From: Algoriphagus vanfongensis DSM 17529
GTDB taxonomy: Bacteria; Bacteroidota; Bacteroidia; Cytophagales; Cyclobacteriaceae
NCBI RefSeq assembly: GCF_000429465.1
Contig: NZ_AUBX01000014.1
Span: forward strand, 1-64,000
Length of the DNA: 64,000 bases
Direction of reading: 5' to 3'
Part shown: piece after piece, positions 35,569 through 44,286 of the stretch
How positions within the stretch are numbered: position 1 is the first letter of the stretch
Layout: each line of letters begins with the position of its first letter
Program-made: the position numbers and the translations under genes
Notes under the pieces: model-generated
What the model was told of the DNA's origin: nothing
Seen by the model: only the letters and a program-made list of their open reading frames with translations
Databases searched by the model: none

Positions 35569-37685
35569 GACCTGATTTTACACATTGGAAAAAGCTAAAG
35601 CTGGAGGCAAGCGACAAGGAGACATCCAAATGGGAATCACCCGAACAGATTTCTATTCCAGACACATTTCTTTCTGAGCAAATCCTTCCCTTGGCTCACC
35701 TCAATTTTACTGCTGGGATCCCTCCCTATCTCAGAGGTCCTTACAGCACGATGTATGTGATGAGACCTTGGACTATTCGGCAATACGCCGGATTCTCCAC
35801 TGCAGAAGAGTCTAATGCGTTTTACAGAAAAAATCTTGCCGCTGGCCAAAAAGGCCTTTCAGTTGCATTTGACTTAGCAACGCATAGAGGATATGATTCG
35901 GACCACCCTCGAGTCGAGGGAGATGTCGGCAAAGCCGGAGTGGCCATCGATAGCGTCGAGGATATGAAAATCCTTTTTGATCAGATTCCTCTAGATCAAA
36001 TGTCAGTTTCGATGACAATGAACGGAGCTGTGATTCCAGTCATGGCCTTTTTCATCGTAGCTGCTGAGGAGCAGGGTGTTTCTCCCGAGCAGTTGAGCGG
36101 AACCATTCAGAATGATATTCTAAAGGAGTTTATGGTGAGGAATACGTATATCTATCCTCCCATACCAAGCATGAGGATTATTGCGGATATCTTTGAGTAC
36201 ACATCTCAACACATGCCTCGATTCAATTCCATTTCCATCTCTGGCTATCACATGCAAGAGGCCGGAGCTACGGCAGATATTGAATTGGCCTACACACTGG
36301 CCGACGGTCTGGAATACTTGCGAACTGGCATCAAAGCAGGGTTAGACATCGATGATTTTGCCCCTCGACTGTCTTTCTTCTGGGCTGTAGGGATGAATTA
36401 TTTCATGGAGATCGCCAAAATGAGAGCGGGTAGGATCTTGTGGGCGAAAATTGTTGCGGGCTTCAACCCGAAAAATGACAAATCCCTCGCACTACGTACC
36501 CATTGCCAGACATCCGGCTGGTCACTGACTGAGCAAGACCCCTTTAATAATGTAGCCAGAACCACCATCGAAGCTTTGGCTGCTGCCTTGGGACACACAC
36601 AGTCTCTACACACCAATTCGCTGGACGAAGCCATTGCTCTTCCGACTGAGTTTTCGGCTCGGATAGCCAGAAACACACAATTGATACTTCAGAAAGAAAC
36701 TGGAATATGTGATGTAGTAGATCCTTGGGGCGGCTCTTTTTATGTCGAATACCTCACAGATCAATTGGTGGAAAAAGCATGGACTCTCATCCAAGAAGTG
36801 GAAGAACTCGGTGGAATGGCCAAAGCCAATGAAATAGGCTTACCAAAACTTCGGATAGAAGAGGCTGCTGCAAAAAAACAGGCCAGAATTGACAGCGGCA
36901 AAGACATCATCGTAGGTGTCAATCGCTATCAGCACGAAGAAAAACAGGAAATCGACCTTTTGGAAGTGGACAATCAGGCCGTGAGGGAATCTCAAATCCA
37001 GCGACTCAAGACTCTTAAGGAAAAGCGCAACCAAGCGGAAGTTGACCAAGCTCTGAAAGCTTTGACCGAAAGTTCCAGAACCTCCGAAGGAAATCTACTA
37101 TCCCTTGCGGTAGATGCAGCCAGAAAAAGAGCTACTTTGGGTGAAATATCTGCGGCACTGGAATCAGTTTTTGGAAGACACCAAGCCCAAACTCAATCGA
37201 TCACAGGAGTATATGCATCAGAAGTGAAAAACCAGGATTCTTTTATCAAAGCAAACATCCTATCGGATAAGTTCTCCGAACTAGAGGGGCGCCGTCCGCG
37301 GATCATGGTGGCAAAAATGGGACAAGACGGACATGACCGGGGAGCCAAGGTCATAGCCACGGGTTTTGCCGACATGGGTTTCGACGTAGATATCGGACCT
37401 CTTTTCCAAACCCCCAAGGAAGTGGCCATGCAAGCAGCAGAAAACGATGTGCATCTCATTGGTGCTTCATCTCTTGCCGGTGGACACAAGACGCTGATTC
37501 CACAACTCATCCAAGAACTTCAAAAAATCGGAAGGCCAGACATTTTGGTAGTGGCTGGAGGCGTCATCCCTCCCAAAGACTATGACTACCTATTTAAGGC
37601 TGGAGTTGCGGCGGTATTTGGTCCTGGCACGGTGCTCTCAGAAGCCGCTATTGAGATACTAGAAAAGCTACTTCAACAAGAATAA
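35565..37685 (+). CDS. mutB: Methylmalonyl-CoA mutase, large subunit
   Basis: 706 aa catalytic subunit that interconverts (R)-methylmalonyl-CoA and succinyl-CoA with adenosylcobalamin, used for propionate or odd-chain and branched-chain catabolism or for making propionyl units. The TIM barrel has [35 protein letters not shown] residues near 55-87. The C-terminal B12-binding domain carries DGHDRG (588-593), with His590 as the lower ligand. It ties directly to the nearby B12 uptake genes and to meaB. No methylmalonyl-CoA epimerase gene lies in the window. Confidence 0.97.
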   Translation: MRPDFTHWKKLKLEASDKETSKWESPEQISIPDTFLSEQILPLAHLNFTAGIPPYLRGPYSTMYVMRPWTIRQYAGFSTAEESNAFYRKNLAAGQKGLSVAFDLATHRGYDSDHPRVEGDVGKAGVAIDSVEDMKILFDQIPLDQMSVSMTMNGAVIPVMAFFIVAAEEQGVSPEQLSGTIQNDILKEFMVRNTYIYPPIPSMRIIADIFEYTSQHMPRFNSISISGYHMQEAGATADIELAYTLADGLEYLRTGIKAGLDIDDFAPRLSFFWAVGMNYFMEIAKMRAGRILWAKIVAGFNPKNDKSLALRTHCQTSGWSLTEQDPFNNVARTTIEALAAALGHTQSLHTNSLDEAIALPTEFSARIARNTQLILQKETGICDVVDPWGGSFYVEYLTDQLVEKAWTLIQEVEELGGMAKANEIGLPKLRIEEAAAKKQARIDSGKDIIVGVNRYQHEEKQEIDLLEVDNQAVRESQIQRLKTLKEKRNQAEVDQALKALTESSRTSEGNLLSLAVDAARKRATLGEISAALESVFGRHQAQTQSITGVYASEVKNQDSFIKANILSDKFSELEGRRPRIMVAKMGQDGHDRGAKVIATGFADMGFDVDIGPLFQTPKEVAMQAAENDVHLIGASSLAGGHKTLIPQLIQELQKIGRPDILVVAGGVIPPKDYDYLFKAGVAAVFGPGTVLSEAAIEILEKLLQQE

Positions 37686-37715
37686 TCAATGAATTCATTT
37701 TTTTGATTTCGGACT

Positions 37716-39602
37716 ATGGATACCTATTCACTTATTTTCGACCCCAATCTCGATCAGGAGGAAAGGGATTCCTTTTTCGAAAAACTCGACCCCGCTCCAG
37801 AGCAGCTTATTTCATTCTCAGACTTTTCGCTTTCAAGCTTTTCATCTGAGGATCATTTATTGCTTTGGCTGAGTGATGCTAAAGGAAAAGAATTGATCAA
37901 ACAACTGGATGAAAACTCACCCACGATACATTTTCTTCCTCATCCAGATTTGACTCTATTAGCTCGGTCATTTGGAGTGCCCAGTTCAAAAGAAACGGCT
38001 TTCAAAGCCTTTGAAAAACAAAAAGAGACGCCTCCTTATGACCTGCTTTCGATCAATGACCAGCTTTGCCTCAATTCACTGGTAATCGGTGAGTCACTTT
38101 CCCCACTCTATGACTCGATCAAGAAAGGCTTTTTCCGAAATATTGCGGATCGGTTTTCAAAATTCAATAAGCTATTTCAAAAAGTAAAACTTCACAACTA
38201 CACGATAACCTATGGAGATGGTGAAGAGGCAAAAACGCTAGAAATAGCTGCCATGGGAATTTTGGCAGTTTCCCATTGCGAAAGCAATCTGATTTTCAAA
38301 CGAGTCATCAAAGACTCTGGGCTCAATGAAGGCTTGATGCACGTGATCATTTTGGCACCGAAAAGCCTCTTTTCCATCATTCAGTTTGGAATGTCAAATC
38401 TATTCTTCCCGATTAAAGGAAGTGCCATTCCTGACTTTTTGAGCTATATCTCTACCGAAAAACTCAAAATCGAATGTGAAGGGGAATTTGAATTCGCATT
38501 GGACGGAGTCGAAGAAAAATCCAAGCGATTAGAATTGGAAGTCCAGCCTGAGAAAGCAAGAATTCAGACTTATTTCGAATCCACCAAGGAAAGTGAGACT
38601 CAAAAAAAGGAAGTGAACGTCGCGGCCTTGCCAACCGGAAAACTCCGGGTAGAGCTCACACGGGGATACCTTCCGTGGGTGAGACACGCTACCTATGACG
38701 AGTTTAAGGAGCTGTTCACTTTGCTTCGCAAAAACTCCCAGACGACGTCTACCTTTCTGGTACTGATGGTTCTTTCTACCTTGATCGCAACTTTTGGTCT
38801 ATTTGCCGACTCCAGTCCTGTAGTGATAGGCGCGATGATCTTAGCTCCACTGATGGGCCCAATTATTTCACTGGCTATGGGAGCCCTGAGACAGGATGGG
38901 CTTCTGGTCAAAAACAGCTTCATCACTCTTTTTTGGGGCATATTCTTGGGATTGATCTTCGCCATACTTATCACTTGGATCACTCCCCTGAAAACCATGA
39001 ATTCCGAAATCATAGCCCGTATTCGTCCCAATCTTTTGGATTTGGGGATAGCCATCGCTTCTGGTGTAGCCGGTGCTTATGCCCATTCCAAAGAGGAAGT
39101 CGCAAAAACACTAGCTGGAGTAGCCATATCTGTAGCCTTGGTGCCACCGCTGGCAGTAGCTGGCATTGGATTGGGATGGGGCGAATGGAATGTGTTTTTT
39201 GGAGCTATTCTACTCTTGGGAACCAATCTGGCTGGGATCGTAATGGCTGCATCTTTGACTTTTTTGGTACTTGGCTTTAGCCCATTTCAGTTGGCTAAAA
39301 AAGGACTTCTTATCAGCCTCGGAATTTTAATTTTGGTGACAGCTCCTTTGGTTCTCAGTTTTAGAAATATGGTATTGGAGAATCAGCTAATTCAGGATTT
39401 GAGTGGCAAAGAAATACCACATGGGCTGATGCGAGATGTGAAAGTAATCGGGCTCAATCCTCTCCGACTTTCTGTCACTATCCTTTCCAATCAACAATTG
39501 ACCGAAACTGATTTTGCTGAGATCAAAGAAGAAATAGAAGAGGTGATCGAGCAACCGACCGAACTGGAACTTACCCTCGGAGTCGAGGTGAAGCAACCGT
39601 AA
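37716..39602 (+). CDS. DUF389/TIGR00341 membrane protein with lipid-kinase-like N-terminal half
   Basis: 628 aa. The C-terminal half (about 340-560) is the DUF389 domain: several membrane helices with SSPVVIGAMILAPLMGPI and GVAISVALVPPLAV, a family of unknown function. The N-terminal half (about 1-325) is soluble. Its part around 200-295 (AVSHCESNLIF, MHVIILAPKSLFSII, then a strand with ALDGVEEKSKRLELEVQPEKARI) resembles the C-terminal beta-sandwich of diacylglycerol-kinase-like proteins, including the DGE-type turn. The kinase GGDGT motif is absent, so activity is doubtful. Lies 30 bases after mutB and may be cotranscribed. The N-terminal assignment is inference. Confidence 0.75.
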   Translation: MDTYSLIFDPNLDQEERDSFFEKLDPAPEQLISFSDFSLSSFSSEDHLLLWLSDAKGKELIKQLDENSPTIHFLPHPDLTLLARSFGVPSSKETAFKAFEKQKETPPYDLLSINDQLCLNSLVIGESLSPLYDSIKKGFFRNIADRFSKFNKLFQKVKLHNYTITYGDGEEAKTLEIAAMGILAVSHCESNLIFKRVIKDSGLNEGLMHVIILAPKSLFSIIQFGMSNLFFPIKGSAIPDFLSYISTEKLKIECEGEFEFALDGVEEKSKRLELEVQPEKARIQTYFESTKESETQKKEVNVAALPTGKLRVELTRGYLPWVRHATYDEFKELFTLLRKNSQTTSTFLVLMVLSTLIATFGLFADSSPVVIGAMILAPLMGPIISLAMGALRQDGLLVKNSFITLFWGIFLGLIFAILITWITPLKTMNSEIIARIRPNLLDLGIAIASGVAGAYAHSKEEVAKTLAGVAISVALVPPLAVAGIGLGWGEWNVFFGAILLLGTNLAGIVMAASLTFLVLGFSPFQLAKKGLLISLGILILVTAPLVLSFRNMVLENQLIQDLSGKEIPHGLMRDVKVIGLNPLRLSVTILSNQQLTETDFAEIKEEIEEVIEQPTELELTLGVEVKQP

Positions 39603-39644
39603 GCTTTAATCCGGTAATGGCCATCAACAGACAAATCTTAAAAT

Positions 39645-40025
39645 TTAATCGTACACCAAGACAGGCTTTCCTGCTTCACAAATGACTTGACTGGGTGGGC
39701 TCAGGTACATACAATCAGAAAAGCGATTGTTCTTTGCATTGTAATCTGCCATCAGTTGATTGTATCTTTTCACTTTGTCCAAAAAAGACGCTTCATCAAG
39801 CTGAGAAGAATAAGCAATGTATCCGGTAGGTCCTCCACAAGGTTTGCTACCGATAGCTGTAAATTTCCATTGGGCAGCATCTGAGCAGCTTTCTGATTCG
39901 GCAAGCTGCACGATTTCATCGTATAGAATCTCGAGCTCTTTGTCAGAAACATCCTTGTCCGCAGACTCAAAAATCTGACATGCAGACACACCAAAGAATA
40001 ATAGAAGGACCAGAATTTTTCTCAT
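39645..40025 (-). CDS. Conserved small lipoprotein, function unknown
   Basis: 126 aa. Lipoprotein signal with VSAC (Cys16). The mature part begins with an acidic stretch and has the distinctive block WKFTAIGSKPCGGPTGYIAY (about 63-82), with four further Cys residues (SCSDAAQW, KPCGGP, DCMYL, ICEAG) that could form two disulfides. This block recurs in small secreted Bacteroidota proteins as I recall them, without an assigned role. It stands alone; no promoter consensus was found just upstream. Confidence 0.7.
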   Translation of the reverse strand: MRKILVLLLFFGVSACQIFESADKDVSDKELEILYDEIVQLAESESCSDAAQWKFTAIGSKPCGGPTGYIAYSSQLDEASFLDKVKRYNQLMADYNAKNNRFSDCMYLSPPSQVICEAGKPVLVYD

Positions 40026-40093
40026 GAATTTTATAGCTTAAAAACTATTACCCTTACGAAAAACACGACCCAGTTGATACAATCTACGTGAAT

Positions 40094-40537
40094 TTAATTG
40101 CCTGGATTCATATTCCGGATTGCAGATATTTTCCATTTGCCTTTGTGATACACCACCACAAAACTACTCCACAGATGCGGAGCTACTCCGTCTTGGTTTG
40201 AGATCAGATAGCGACAATCCACTACCGCAATCTCATCACTCAGGAATTTGATTTTCTCTATTTCAAGAGTACGACTACCGGGATTTTGTGTGGAGCTTTC
40301 CATCATCCCAGCAAGAGCTTCTTTTCTACCATTTCGCCAGGTTCCACTTGACACCAACTGATCCATATCTTCTGTAAGGATTTCCTGGAGTAGCACTGTA
40401 TCCTTTGCTTCTCTCGCCTTGGAATATTCCTGAATGAGCTGGTGGATTTTCAGACTGTTTTCCTTTTCCTCTTCTGTGATCTGAGCAAATGAAATCACAG
40501 GTAAGAACACCAACAAAAGTAAAATAAGCTGCTTCAT
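40094..40537 (-). CDS. Secreted SnoaL-like/NTF2-fold protein (DUF4440 type)
   Basis: 147 aa from the ATG at 40537, which begins a clear signal peptide (MKQLILLLLVFLPVISFAQ); an earlier start in frame would overlap the upstream gene and hide the signal. The mature part has a long first helix (HQLIQEYSKAREAKDTVLLQEILTED-type) and the curved sheet of the NTF2/SnoaL fold, ending FVVVYHKGKWKISAIR, typical of DUF4440 proteins. Such proteins are binding or catalytic scaffolds with no shared activity. It follows the CVCG protein after 11 bases and is probably cotranscribed. Confidence 0.75.
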   Translation of the reverse strand: MKQLILLLLVFLPVISFAQITEEEKENSLKIHQLIQEYSKAREAKDTVLLQEILTEDMDQLVSSGTWRNGRKEALAGMMESSTQNPGSRTLEIEKIKFLSDEIAVVDCRYLISNQDGVAPHLWSSFVVVYHKGKWKISAIRNMNPGN

Positions 40538-40548
40538 AGCGATTTTAT

Positions 40549-41301
40549 TCAAAGACTGAACATACTCAAAAAGCTCGGAAAAGTCCCTTCGGCTTCGTAA
40601 TAATAAATTCCAACCAATTTTTGAGTTCCCTTCGGCACTCGCAGTTTGTCTGTAGCATACTGATTTTTCCATTCCGAACCATAAAAGCCCTCCACAATCC
40701 TGCTATCCACCTGACCCCCAAAACCATGGATAACCCTGACTTTTTTGACCTTCAGATCTTTGTGAAAAGTAATCGCATACAGGGCAAACTTCTCTTGCAT
40801 AGCTTGCCCCTTAAACTCTTCCAGCGTCAGGCGCATCGTGGTCCAATTGACTACATAGGGATGGTTAGAGTAGTTTGTACCCTCCTGTTTGAGAATGTCC
40901 AAAATATCTAGAAAATAGGGAGTTCTATTCTTGACTGTGTTCAGCTGGACAGTACCAGAGCAGGCCCCAAAAGCCATTCGTCCCAATCGATCCTCTTGAG
41001 CAAAGAAAAGGTATTCTTCCCCCTCTGGAGTAAAAAGGGCACAGGATGAACCTATCCGGCCATCGCTTCGGCCTCTGACATATAGACTATTTATATCTGG
41101 ACCTTTGATTTTATCATAAATCTGAATGTCCACTCGATAGGCTTCTTCATCAGATTCATTGGGGTAGACTTTGAGCACTTTTCCCAAAGCTACAAATTCA
41201 GCAGCCTGATAGTGCTCGGTCAGCTGACTGGTCAGCCCACATACACACGCTGCTGCTGTGCCCGAGAGAAAAATCAAAACAGAAAGAAGAAGAGTCTTCA
41301 T
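40549..41301 (-). CDS. Secreted protein with N-terminal CxC motif (TIMP/NTR-like)
   Basis: 250 aa. After a signal peptide (about 1-18, ending TAAA) the mature chain starts CVCG, the same arrangement as the metzincin inhibitors of the TIMP/netrin (NTR) fold, where the N-terminal Cys chelates the protease zinc. Strands FVALGKVLKVYPN and YLFFAQEDRLGRMAFGACSGT fit an OB-type barrel, and further Cys (SSCALF, GACSG) could form disulfides with the first two. The C-terminal half (about 165-250) is not recognised. Whether it inhibits any protease is untested inference. It is the first of a two-gene unit with the SnoaL-like gene. Confidence 0.6.
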   Translation of the reverse strand: MKTLLLSVLIFLSGTAAACVCGLTSQLTEHYQAAEFVALGKVLKVYPNESDEEAYRVDIQIYDKIKGPDINSLYVRGRSDGRIGSSCALFTPEGEEYLFFAQEDRLGRMAFGACSGTVQLNTVKNRTPYFLDILDILKQEGTNYSNHPYVVNWTTMRLTLEEFKGQAMQEKFALYAITFHKDLKVKKVRVIHGFGGQVDSRIVEGFYGSEWKNQYATDKLRVPKGTQKLVGIYYYEAEGTFPSFLSMFSL

Positions 41302-41314
41302 CTCTCTAAAATAA

Positions 41315-41341
41315 GAAAACCACTCATTATGAGTGGTTTTC
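41315..41341 (-). terminator. Terminator after ferredoxin gene
   Basis: Perfect stem AAAACCACTC / GAGTGGTTTT with a five-base loop and a T-rich tail on the minus strand. Confidence 0.8.
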
Positions 41342-41364
41342 TTGACTATTTATATATCATTCTT

Positions 41365-41688
41365 TTAGGCTACATCTTCTCCTCGGAGCTTGACAACAGC
41401 GCCTTCGAGAACTTCACCAATTCTGATTTGGCATGCCAATCTGGAGGTAGGGAAATACTCAGGGAGATTTTCCAACTGATCCAATTCCAGATCGGTCGCT
41501 TCACCTAGCTCATCTTTTCCTTCCAAAATTTCCACATGGCAGGTAGCACACAGGGCCATTCCTCCACAAGTTGCCAAAACAGGATATTCTGAAGCTTTCA
41601 AAATTTCCATGAGGCTGAAGCCCATATCGTCTGGAGCTTCTACTGCTTGACGGTTTCCGTCATGATCTTCTACAGTGAAATTTACCAT
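41365..41688 (-). CDS. [2Fe-2S] ferredoxin, adrenodoxin type
   Basis: 107 aa. The cluster ligands are Cys41, Cys47, Cys50 (ATCGGMALCATCH) and Cys86 (RLACQIR), the C-x5-C-x2-C...C spacing of adrenodoxin-type ferredoxins. It probably carries electrons from the reductase encoded just upstream. A perfect -7 box (41693-41700) lies so close to the ATG that its transcript would be leaderless or nearly so. Read-through from the reductase gene 16 bases away is equally possible. Confidence 0.92.
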   Translation of the reverse strand: MVNFTVEDHDGNRQAVEAPDDMGFSLMEILKASEYPVLATCGGMALCATCHVEILEGKDELGEATDLELDQLENLPEYFPTSRLACQIRIGEVLEGAVVKLRGEDVA

Positions 41689-41692
41689 GCTG

Positions 41693-41700
41693 CAAATATA
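41693..41700 (-). promoter_or_regulatory. Possible -7 box with a leaderless start for the ferredoxin gene
   Basis: TATATTTG on the minus strand matches TAnnTTTG fully and lies between the reductase stop and the ferredoxin ATG. The start would fall within about 3 bases of the ATG. No good -33 element is present. Confidence 0.35.
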
Positions 41701-41704
41701 GAAT

Positions 41705-42709
41705 TTAGAATGCGTTTACGCCGTTTACGGTGGTGTATTTGAAGCTCAATTTCTGATCAGGATACACATATTTGAAAGCTGACTGCATCATGATGGACCC
41801 TTCGTGGAACCCACACAGAATCAACTTCAATTTGCCTGGGTAGGTATTGATATCGCCGATCGCGTAGATTCTTTCCACTCCTGTGGAATAATCTCTGGTA
41901 TCTACCTCAATGGCATTTTTATCAATAGAAAGTCCCCAATCAGCAATAGGACCCAATTTTGGACTCAGGCCAAACAATGGAATCAGGTAATCTGCATCGA
42001 TCTTGAAATCTACTTTGGACTTATCCTGAAGTGTCACAGTATCCAACACCCCATTACCGCTTACTTCTTTCAGATTAGCAGAGAGGATCAAATCAATTTT
42101 TCCCTGATTGGCTAGATCAAATACTTTAGCAGCGGAATCAGGAGCACCTCTGAATGTTTCATTTCGATGCACCAAAGTGACTTTCTCAGCAACATTGGAA
42201 AGGAAAATAGTCCAATCCAACGCAGAATCACCACCTCCTGCTAACACTACTTTCTTCCCTCTAAAAGTCTCAGGATCCTTGACCATGTAGGTAATTCCTT
42301 TTCCTTCAAACGCCTCAAGGTTTTCGAGGGCTGGCTTTCTTGGTTCGAAACATCCTAAACCTCCAGCGATCACGATCACCTGAGCGTGTACATGAGTCTT
42401 GTCACTGGTAGTCACGATAAAGCTCCCATCTTCTTGCTTGTCCAGATGATCCACACGCTCACCTAGGGTAAAAGTAGGTTTGAAAGGTTTGATCTGCTCC
42501 ATCAGATTGTCTACCAATTCCTGAGCTTTCACTTCGGGATAACCAGGGATATCATAGATTGGTTTTTGGGGATAAATCTCCGATAGCTGCCCCCCTACCT
42601 GTGGCAATGCGTCAATCAAATGACAACGCATCTTGAGCAAACCTGCCTCAAATACTGAAAATAGACCTACAGGCCCTGCTCCAATAATACAAATGTCGGT
42701 GTTAATCAT
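41705..42709 (-). CDS. Ferredoxin--NADP(+) reductase, thioredoxin-reductase-like type
   Basis: 334 aa flavoprotein. The FAD site is IIGAGPVGLFSVFEAGL (about 8-24) and the NADPH site VVLAGGGDSALDW (about 159-171). The redox-active CxxC of thioredoxin reductase is absent, which marks the Chlorobaculum/YumC type of ferredoxin-NADP reductase. Near the C terminus the FAD-binding GVERIYAIGDINTYPGKLKL lies around 280. It moves electrons between NADPH and ferredoxin, and the ferredoxin gene follows 16 bases downstream. The MarR gene precedes it by 53 bases, so the three genes may form one unit. Confidence 0.93.
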   Translation of the reverse strand: MINTDICIIGAGPVGLFSVFEAGLLKMRCHLIDALPQVGGQLSEIYPQKPIYDIPGYPEVKAQELVDNLMEQIKPFKPTFTLGERVDHLDKQEDGSFIVTTSDKTHVHAQVIVIAGGLGCFEPRKPALENLEAFEGKGITYMVKDPETFRGKKVVLAGGGDSALDWTIFLSNVAEKVTLVHRNETFRGAPDSAAKVFDLANQGKIDLILSANLKEVSGNGVLDTVTLQDKSKVDFKIDADYLIPLFGLSPKLGPIADWGLSIDKNAIEVDTRDYSTGVERIYAIGDINTYPGKLKLILCGFHEGSIMMQSAFKYVYPDQKLSFKYTTVNGVNAF

Positions 42710-42762
42710 GTCTTTTAAACGTTGTGGGAAATCCCGAAATGCTCAATTTATTTTTTTCAACT

Positions 42763-43212
42763 TTATTCTTCCAGTACCTGACCGTCCAGATTTTGGTAGA
42801 TGGTATTCAGTATGCGCTTAAACTCCTCAAAATCCTTCTCATTCAGATTCTCCCAGGCCTTTTCTCTGATTTCCAAAATCTTCGGCCTCAGAGCTGACAC
42901 CTTGGATAGTCCCTCCTCGGTTAGGTGCAACTGAAAACTTCTCCTGTCCAAGGGATGAGGAACACGCTCTACATACCCTTTTTTGCTCAGTAGATCGACT
43001 ATTCTGGTCAGTGTAGGATGATCTTTGAATACCAGACCGGCCAATTCAGTCTGACTGAGCGGACCATTCTCTGAAAGATTCTTCATCACCAACCATTGGT
43101 CAACCGTCACATCAAACTCCCCCAGCTTAAACTGCTGCTGGGCATATTGCTTGACTTTTCTGGCAGTACGATCCAGCAAGAAGGAATATTTGGCAAATTG
43201 CTCCTGTGTCAT
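42763..43212 (-). CDS. MarR family transcriptional regulator
   Basis: 149 aa, a winged-helix dimer. The DNA-binding part includes LSQTELAGLVFKDHPTLTRIVDLLSKKGYVER (about 56-87) and a wing with HPLDRRSFQLHLTEEG (89-104), the DxR signature of MarR. N- and C-terminal helices form the dimer interface. It likely represses its own gene through a palindrome at 43242-43264, and possibly the two downstream redox genes. The inducer is unknown. Confidence 0.93.
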   Translation of the reverse strand: MTQEQFAKYSFLLDRTARKVKQYAQQQFKLGEFDVTVDQWLVMKNLSENGPLSQTELAGLVFKDHPTLTRIVDLLSKKGYVERVPHPLDRRSFQLHLTEEGLSKVSALRPKILEIREKAWENLNEKDFEEFKRILNTIYQNLDGQVLEE

Positions 43213-43229
43213 ACAAATAATTAGTGTGA

Positions 43230-43264
43230 CAAATATATGAAAATTGTTAGTGATTAAAACAATT
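43230..43264 (-). promoter_or_regulatory. marR promoter and candidate operator
   Basis: The -7 box TATATTTG (complement of 43230-43237) is a full consensus match with a start near 43225. An inverted repeat AATTGTT-N9-AACAATT (43242-43264) covers the spacer and -33 zone. A palindrome there is the expected place for MarR autorepression. Confidence 0.5.
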
Positions 43265-43319
43265 CTCTACCTTTTTGATAGGTTTTATAGATTAATTAAA
43301 ATATCCACTACTGATTCAC

Positions 43320-44285
43320 TCAGTACAAATAGGCCAAAAACTCCTGAATCGACTGAAATTCAAACTCTTCATACCGGATACAAAATGGCTCCTTTTCCAG
43401 GAAGATGGGACTAGTGGCAGCATTGATCCCTGACTTTTTCATAGCATTTAGCAGCCAGCTCACTTGAGACTCATCGCCATTCACCTCCACTTTCACCTCT
43501 GGGCGATCCAGCTCCATTTTCCCTCTATCAGAATTGAATCGGATGCTGGAGCTAGGAAAAAGTTCGTTGACTTTACCTCTCAAAATCAGATCTTCGGTCA
43601 ATCCAGCTATCAAACTTTGACCTTTTCGAAGCAACCAAAGATAATCTGCAGTTTCCAGTGCAATATCAAGATCATGGGTGATCACTAGAATACTTTTGTC
43701 CTGAGTCCTCGAAAGCCCATGGAGAAGCTGCATGATTTCAAACCGGTTGACAAGATCCAAATGTGCCGTCGGCTCATCCAAAATCATAATCGGCGCATCC
43801 TGCGCCAAAGCCCTGGCAATCATCGCCTTTTGACGCTGTCCATCCGAAAGCTCACTGAGCCTCTCGTCCTTTAATTCAATCAGATGAGTGAGCTCCATTG
43901 CTTGATTGACGATTTGCTTGTCTTTGACAGAAAGGTATCCAGACCAACCCAAATAAGGAGTCCTCCCCAAACTTACCAACTGTCCTACGGTCATATTTCC
44001 TGCCAGCACAGGCTCAGTCAGCACCACCGCCAGTTGCCGTGAAAGCTCCGCCTGTGAGTAATTGCTAATCTCCCGATCTTGCAGTACCAACTTCCCATCC
44101 CACAAAGGCAATTTTCCCAAAATCGCTTTGACCAAGGTAGTCTTGCCTACTCCATTTGGTCCCAAAAGACAAGTCAATTGTCCCGGAAGCAAGTCAAAAT
44201 GCAGGTTTTGAAAAATCTCTTTGCTCTGACCTCCTTTCTGATAGCCTAGCCTTACATAGCTCCCTGATATCACTGACTTTTTCAT
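43320..44285 (-). CDS. ABC transporter ATP-binding protein, B12/iron-chelate type (BtuD-like)
   Basis: 321 aa ATPase. Walker A is GPNGVGKTT (42-50), the signature LSDGQRQKAMIARAL (canonical LSGGQ), and Walker B IMILDEPTAHLDL. It powers the permease encoded 1 base upstream. The first 240 residues are the usual FecE/BtuD size, but about 80 extra residues follow (DRPEVKVEVNGDESQVSW to the end), a small alpha/beta extension that I do not recognise. The neighbourhood (substrate-binding protein, permease, B12 riboswitch) points to cobalamin rather than iron chelate. Confidence 0.9.
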   Translation of the reverse strand: MKKSVISGSYVRLGYQKGGQSKEIFQNLHFDLLPGQLTCLLGPNGVGKTTLVKAILGKLPLWDGKLVLQDREISNYSQAELSRQLAVVLTEPVLAGNMTVGQLVSLGRTPYLGWSGYLSVKDKQIVNQAMELTHLIELKDERLSELSDGQRQKAMIARALAQDAPIMILDEPTAHLDLVNRFEIMQLLHGLSRTQDKSILVITHDLDIALETADYLWLLRKGQSLIAGLTEDLILRGKVNELFPSSSIRFNSDRGKMELDRPEVKVEVNGDESQVSWLLNAMKKSGINAATSPIFLEKEPFCIRYEEFEFQSIQEFLAYLY

Positions 44286-44286
44286 C

